This document shows, in pieces, positions 14,646 through 16,000 of a stretch of 16,000 bases of DNA. The stretch's first letter is position 1, and every line of letters begins with the position of its first letter. Source of the DNA: Endomicrobiia bacterium. GTDB taxonomy: Bacteria > Elusimicrobiota > Endomicrobiia > Endomicrobiales > Endomicrobiaceae. A program made the position numbers and the translations under genes. The notes under the pieces are model-generated. The model had not been told where the DNA came from. It saw only the letters and a list, made by a program, of their open reading frames with translations, and made no database searches. Where the stretch lies: NCBI GenBank assembly GCA_025998475.1, contig BNVZ01000011.1, positions 1 through 16,000 of the forward strand. Direction: 5' to 3'.

Positions 14646-14693
14646 TCAACAGTTTAGCGGTCTGCTTTTATAGAGATGGTTGTTGGTGAAATT

Positions 14694-14766
14694 GGGGATA
14701 TAGCTCAGCTGGGAGAGCGCCTGCTCTGCAAGCAGGAGGTCGTCGGTTCAAACCCGTCTATCTCCA
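14694..14766 (+). tRNA. tRNA-Ala (UGC)
   Basis: A 73-base cloverleaf with anticodon TGC. The acceptor GGGGATA/TATCTCC contains the G3-U70 wobble pair that specifies alanine charging. The D arm is GCTC/GAGC and the T loop is a normal TTCAAAC. The T stem GTCGG/CCGTC has one U-U mismatch (50-64). CCA is not encoded. A 7-bp hairpin TCAGATG/CATCTGA follows at 14779-14799, probably a processing structure as no T run follows. Confidence 0.95.
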
Positions 14767-14814
14767 CAGACGATTATTTCAGATGTTTTTTGCATCTGAT
14801 AATTATATAAGGCT

Positions 14815-14941
14815 GTTTGTTCATTGAAAACTTAATAGTTGTAAGGTAAATCAAGCGTCTTCAAATTAATCTTTGAAACAATGTTGTACAATTAAGTAAA
14901 GTCATATTTGACATTTCGAAAGAAGTGGGATTAGATAATGT
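14815..14941 (+). other. 23S leader with boxA-like site
   Basis: GTTCATTGAAAACTTAATAG near 14819 repeats the TTGAAAACT core of the 16S leader boxA-like site, as is usual before 23S. No gene. Confidence 0.5.
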
Positions 14942-16000
14942 GACCAAGCTACTAAGTGCATATAGTGGATGCCTTGGCTAAGACTGTCGAAGAAGGACGT
15001 GGTAAGCTGCGTTAAGCGTCGGGGAGGTGCAAACAACCTTTGATCCGGCGATTTCCGAATGGGGTAACCCACTGCAGAGTAATCTACAGTATCCGAAAGG
15101 AAGGCAACCCAGGGAAGTGAAACATCTCAGTACCTGGAGGAAAAGAAATCAACCGAGTATACCGAAAGTAGTGGCGAGCGAAATCGGTGAAGCCTAAACC
15201 GTTGTGTTTACACAACGGGGTTGCAGGACCGCATAAGTAGAGTTATCAATCAAAGAGTTAATCGAACGGTTTGGAAAATCCGACCATAGAAGGTGAAAGT
15301 CCTGTAAGTGAAAACTTTTTGACTCGAAGCGGTATCCTAAGTACCATCGGACACGTGAAATCCGGTGGGAATCTGGGGGGACCACCCTCCAAGGCTAAAT
15401 ACAAGTCTTAGACCGATAGTGAACCAGTACCGTGAGGGAAAGGCGAAAAGAACCGCGGGAGCGGAGTGAAATAGAACCTGAAACTGTATGCATACAAGCA
15501 GTTCGAGGCTTATGCCGGAAACGCAAGTGACCGGAATGGCTGAGAGCGTGCCTGTTGAAGAATGATCCGGCGAGTTATTGGTAGGTGCGAGGTTAATTAT
15601 TATGTTAACGCATATTAAGCAGCCGTAGCGAAAGCAAGTCTGAAAGGGCGATTAGTACCTATCATTAGACCCGAAGCCAAGTGATCTATGCCTGGACAGA
15701 GTGAATTCCCCTTAACCGGGGAAGGAGGCTCGAAGCGTCGACCGTTGAAAAGGTCTTGCATGAGCTGGGTATAGGGGTGAAAGGCCAATCTAACTTGGTG
15801 ATAGCTGGTTCTCCTCGAAATAGCTTTTGGGCTAGCCTGGAGCGTTAAATCAGAGAGGTAGAGCACTGGATAGTTTAGCGGGTGTAACCCATTTTGCGAT
15901 GCTAACCAAACTCCGAATTCTCTGACGTATTTCTCCGGAGTCAGTACGTGTGGGATAAGCTTCACGTGCAAAAGGGAAACATCCCAGACCATCAATTAAG
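14942..16000 (+). rRNA. rrl: 23S ribosomal RNA, 5' part
   Basis: The first ~1.06 kb of 23S, running off the window. Landmarks are AAGTGCATATAGTGGATGCC near the 5' end, GAACCAGTACCGTGAGGGAAA (about 15420), and GGTGATAGCTGGTTCTCC (about 15797). The 5' boundary is by analogy. The protein-like frame on the opposite strand at 15615-15995 is a shadow. Confidence 0.97.

Noticed and set aside
14779..14799. Hairpin after tRNA-Ala as a terminator
   Set aside because: It has no trailing T run and lies in the middle of the rRNA operon; a processing structure is more likely.

Overview
Low-GC bacterial chromosome segment carrying the start of an rRNA operon, a handful of intact housekeeping and envelope genes, and a large amount of decaying sequence. 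The 16S gene, the AT-rich genes, the many broken genes and the IS debris best fit the Elusimicrobiota, most likely an Endomicrobium-type insect-gut or protist endosymbiont. This is my recognition of the 16S style plus genome decay, not a database result; I hold it at about 0.6.

Layout. 1-910: right part of a degenerate IS5-family element whose transposase helix-turn-helix segment has been tandemly amplified. 935-2113 (-): HD-domain phosphohydrolase-like gene, caught between two IS copies. 2265-3268: a full-length but dead IS5-family element with 12-bp perfect inverted ends, two HTH units and a separate 49-bp duplication. 3402-5803 (-): a PstS-like phosphate-binding protein directly behind guaA (GMP synthase), the two overlapping by one base. 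6026-6274 (-): a short coiled-coil protein behind a 14-residue leader ORF, downstream of a palindrome cluster. 6659-6900: an internally deleted, MITE-like derivative of the same IS. 7035-7832 (+): M48 membrane metalloprotease. 8455-9165 (+): ZIP-family metal transporter. 9212-11565 (-): a compact operon reading M50-like membrane protease, polyprenol/diacylglycerol kinase-like membrane protein, polysaccharide deacetylase, a 30-residue ORF, and an ACT-like small gene broken by an in-frame TAG. 11752-12206: two related 122-123 bp inverted-repeat elements around tRNA-Val. 12412 to the window end (+): rRNA operon with a strong promoter, leader with boxA, 16S, tRNA-Ile, tRNA-Ala and the first ~1.06 kb of 23S.

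How the genes fit together. guaA serves purine nucleotide synthesis. The 11565-9212 operon looks like a cell-envelope cassette: regulated membrane proteolysis, an isoprenoid or lipid carrier kinase, and a secreted peptidoglycan/polysaccharide deacetylase. M48 and ZIP genes serve membrane protein quality control and metal supply. All nine intact protein genes that I checked end in TAA or TGA; TAG occurs only as the internal and terminal stop of the broken small gene and as the stop of the 30-residue ORF.

Most worth a second look: (i) tandem amplification of the HTH-coding segment inside an IS5-family transposase, 2 units in one copy and 5 in the other; (ii) a tRNA-Ile in which both partners of the near-universal G18-U55 elbow pair are changed (A18, G55); (iii) a paired 123-bp inverted-repeat element next to stable-RNA promoters; (iv) a decayed dispersed repeat that the IS elements appear to have entered repeatedly; (v) an HD gene bracketed by IS ends, with a ribosome-binding region that differs from the IS end at one base.
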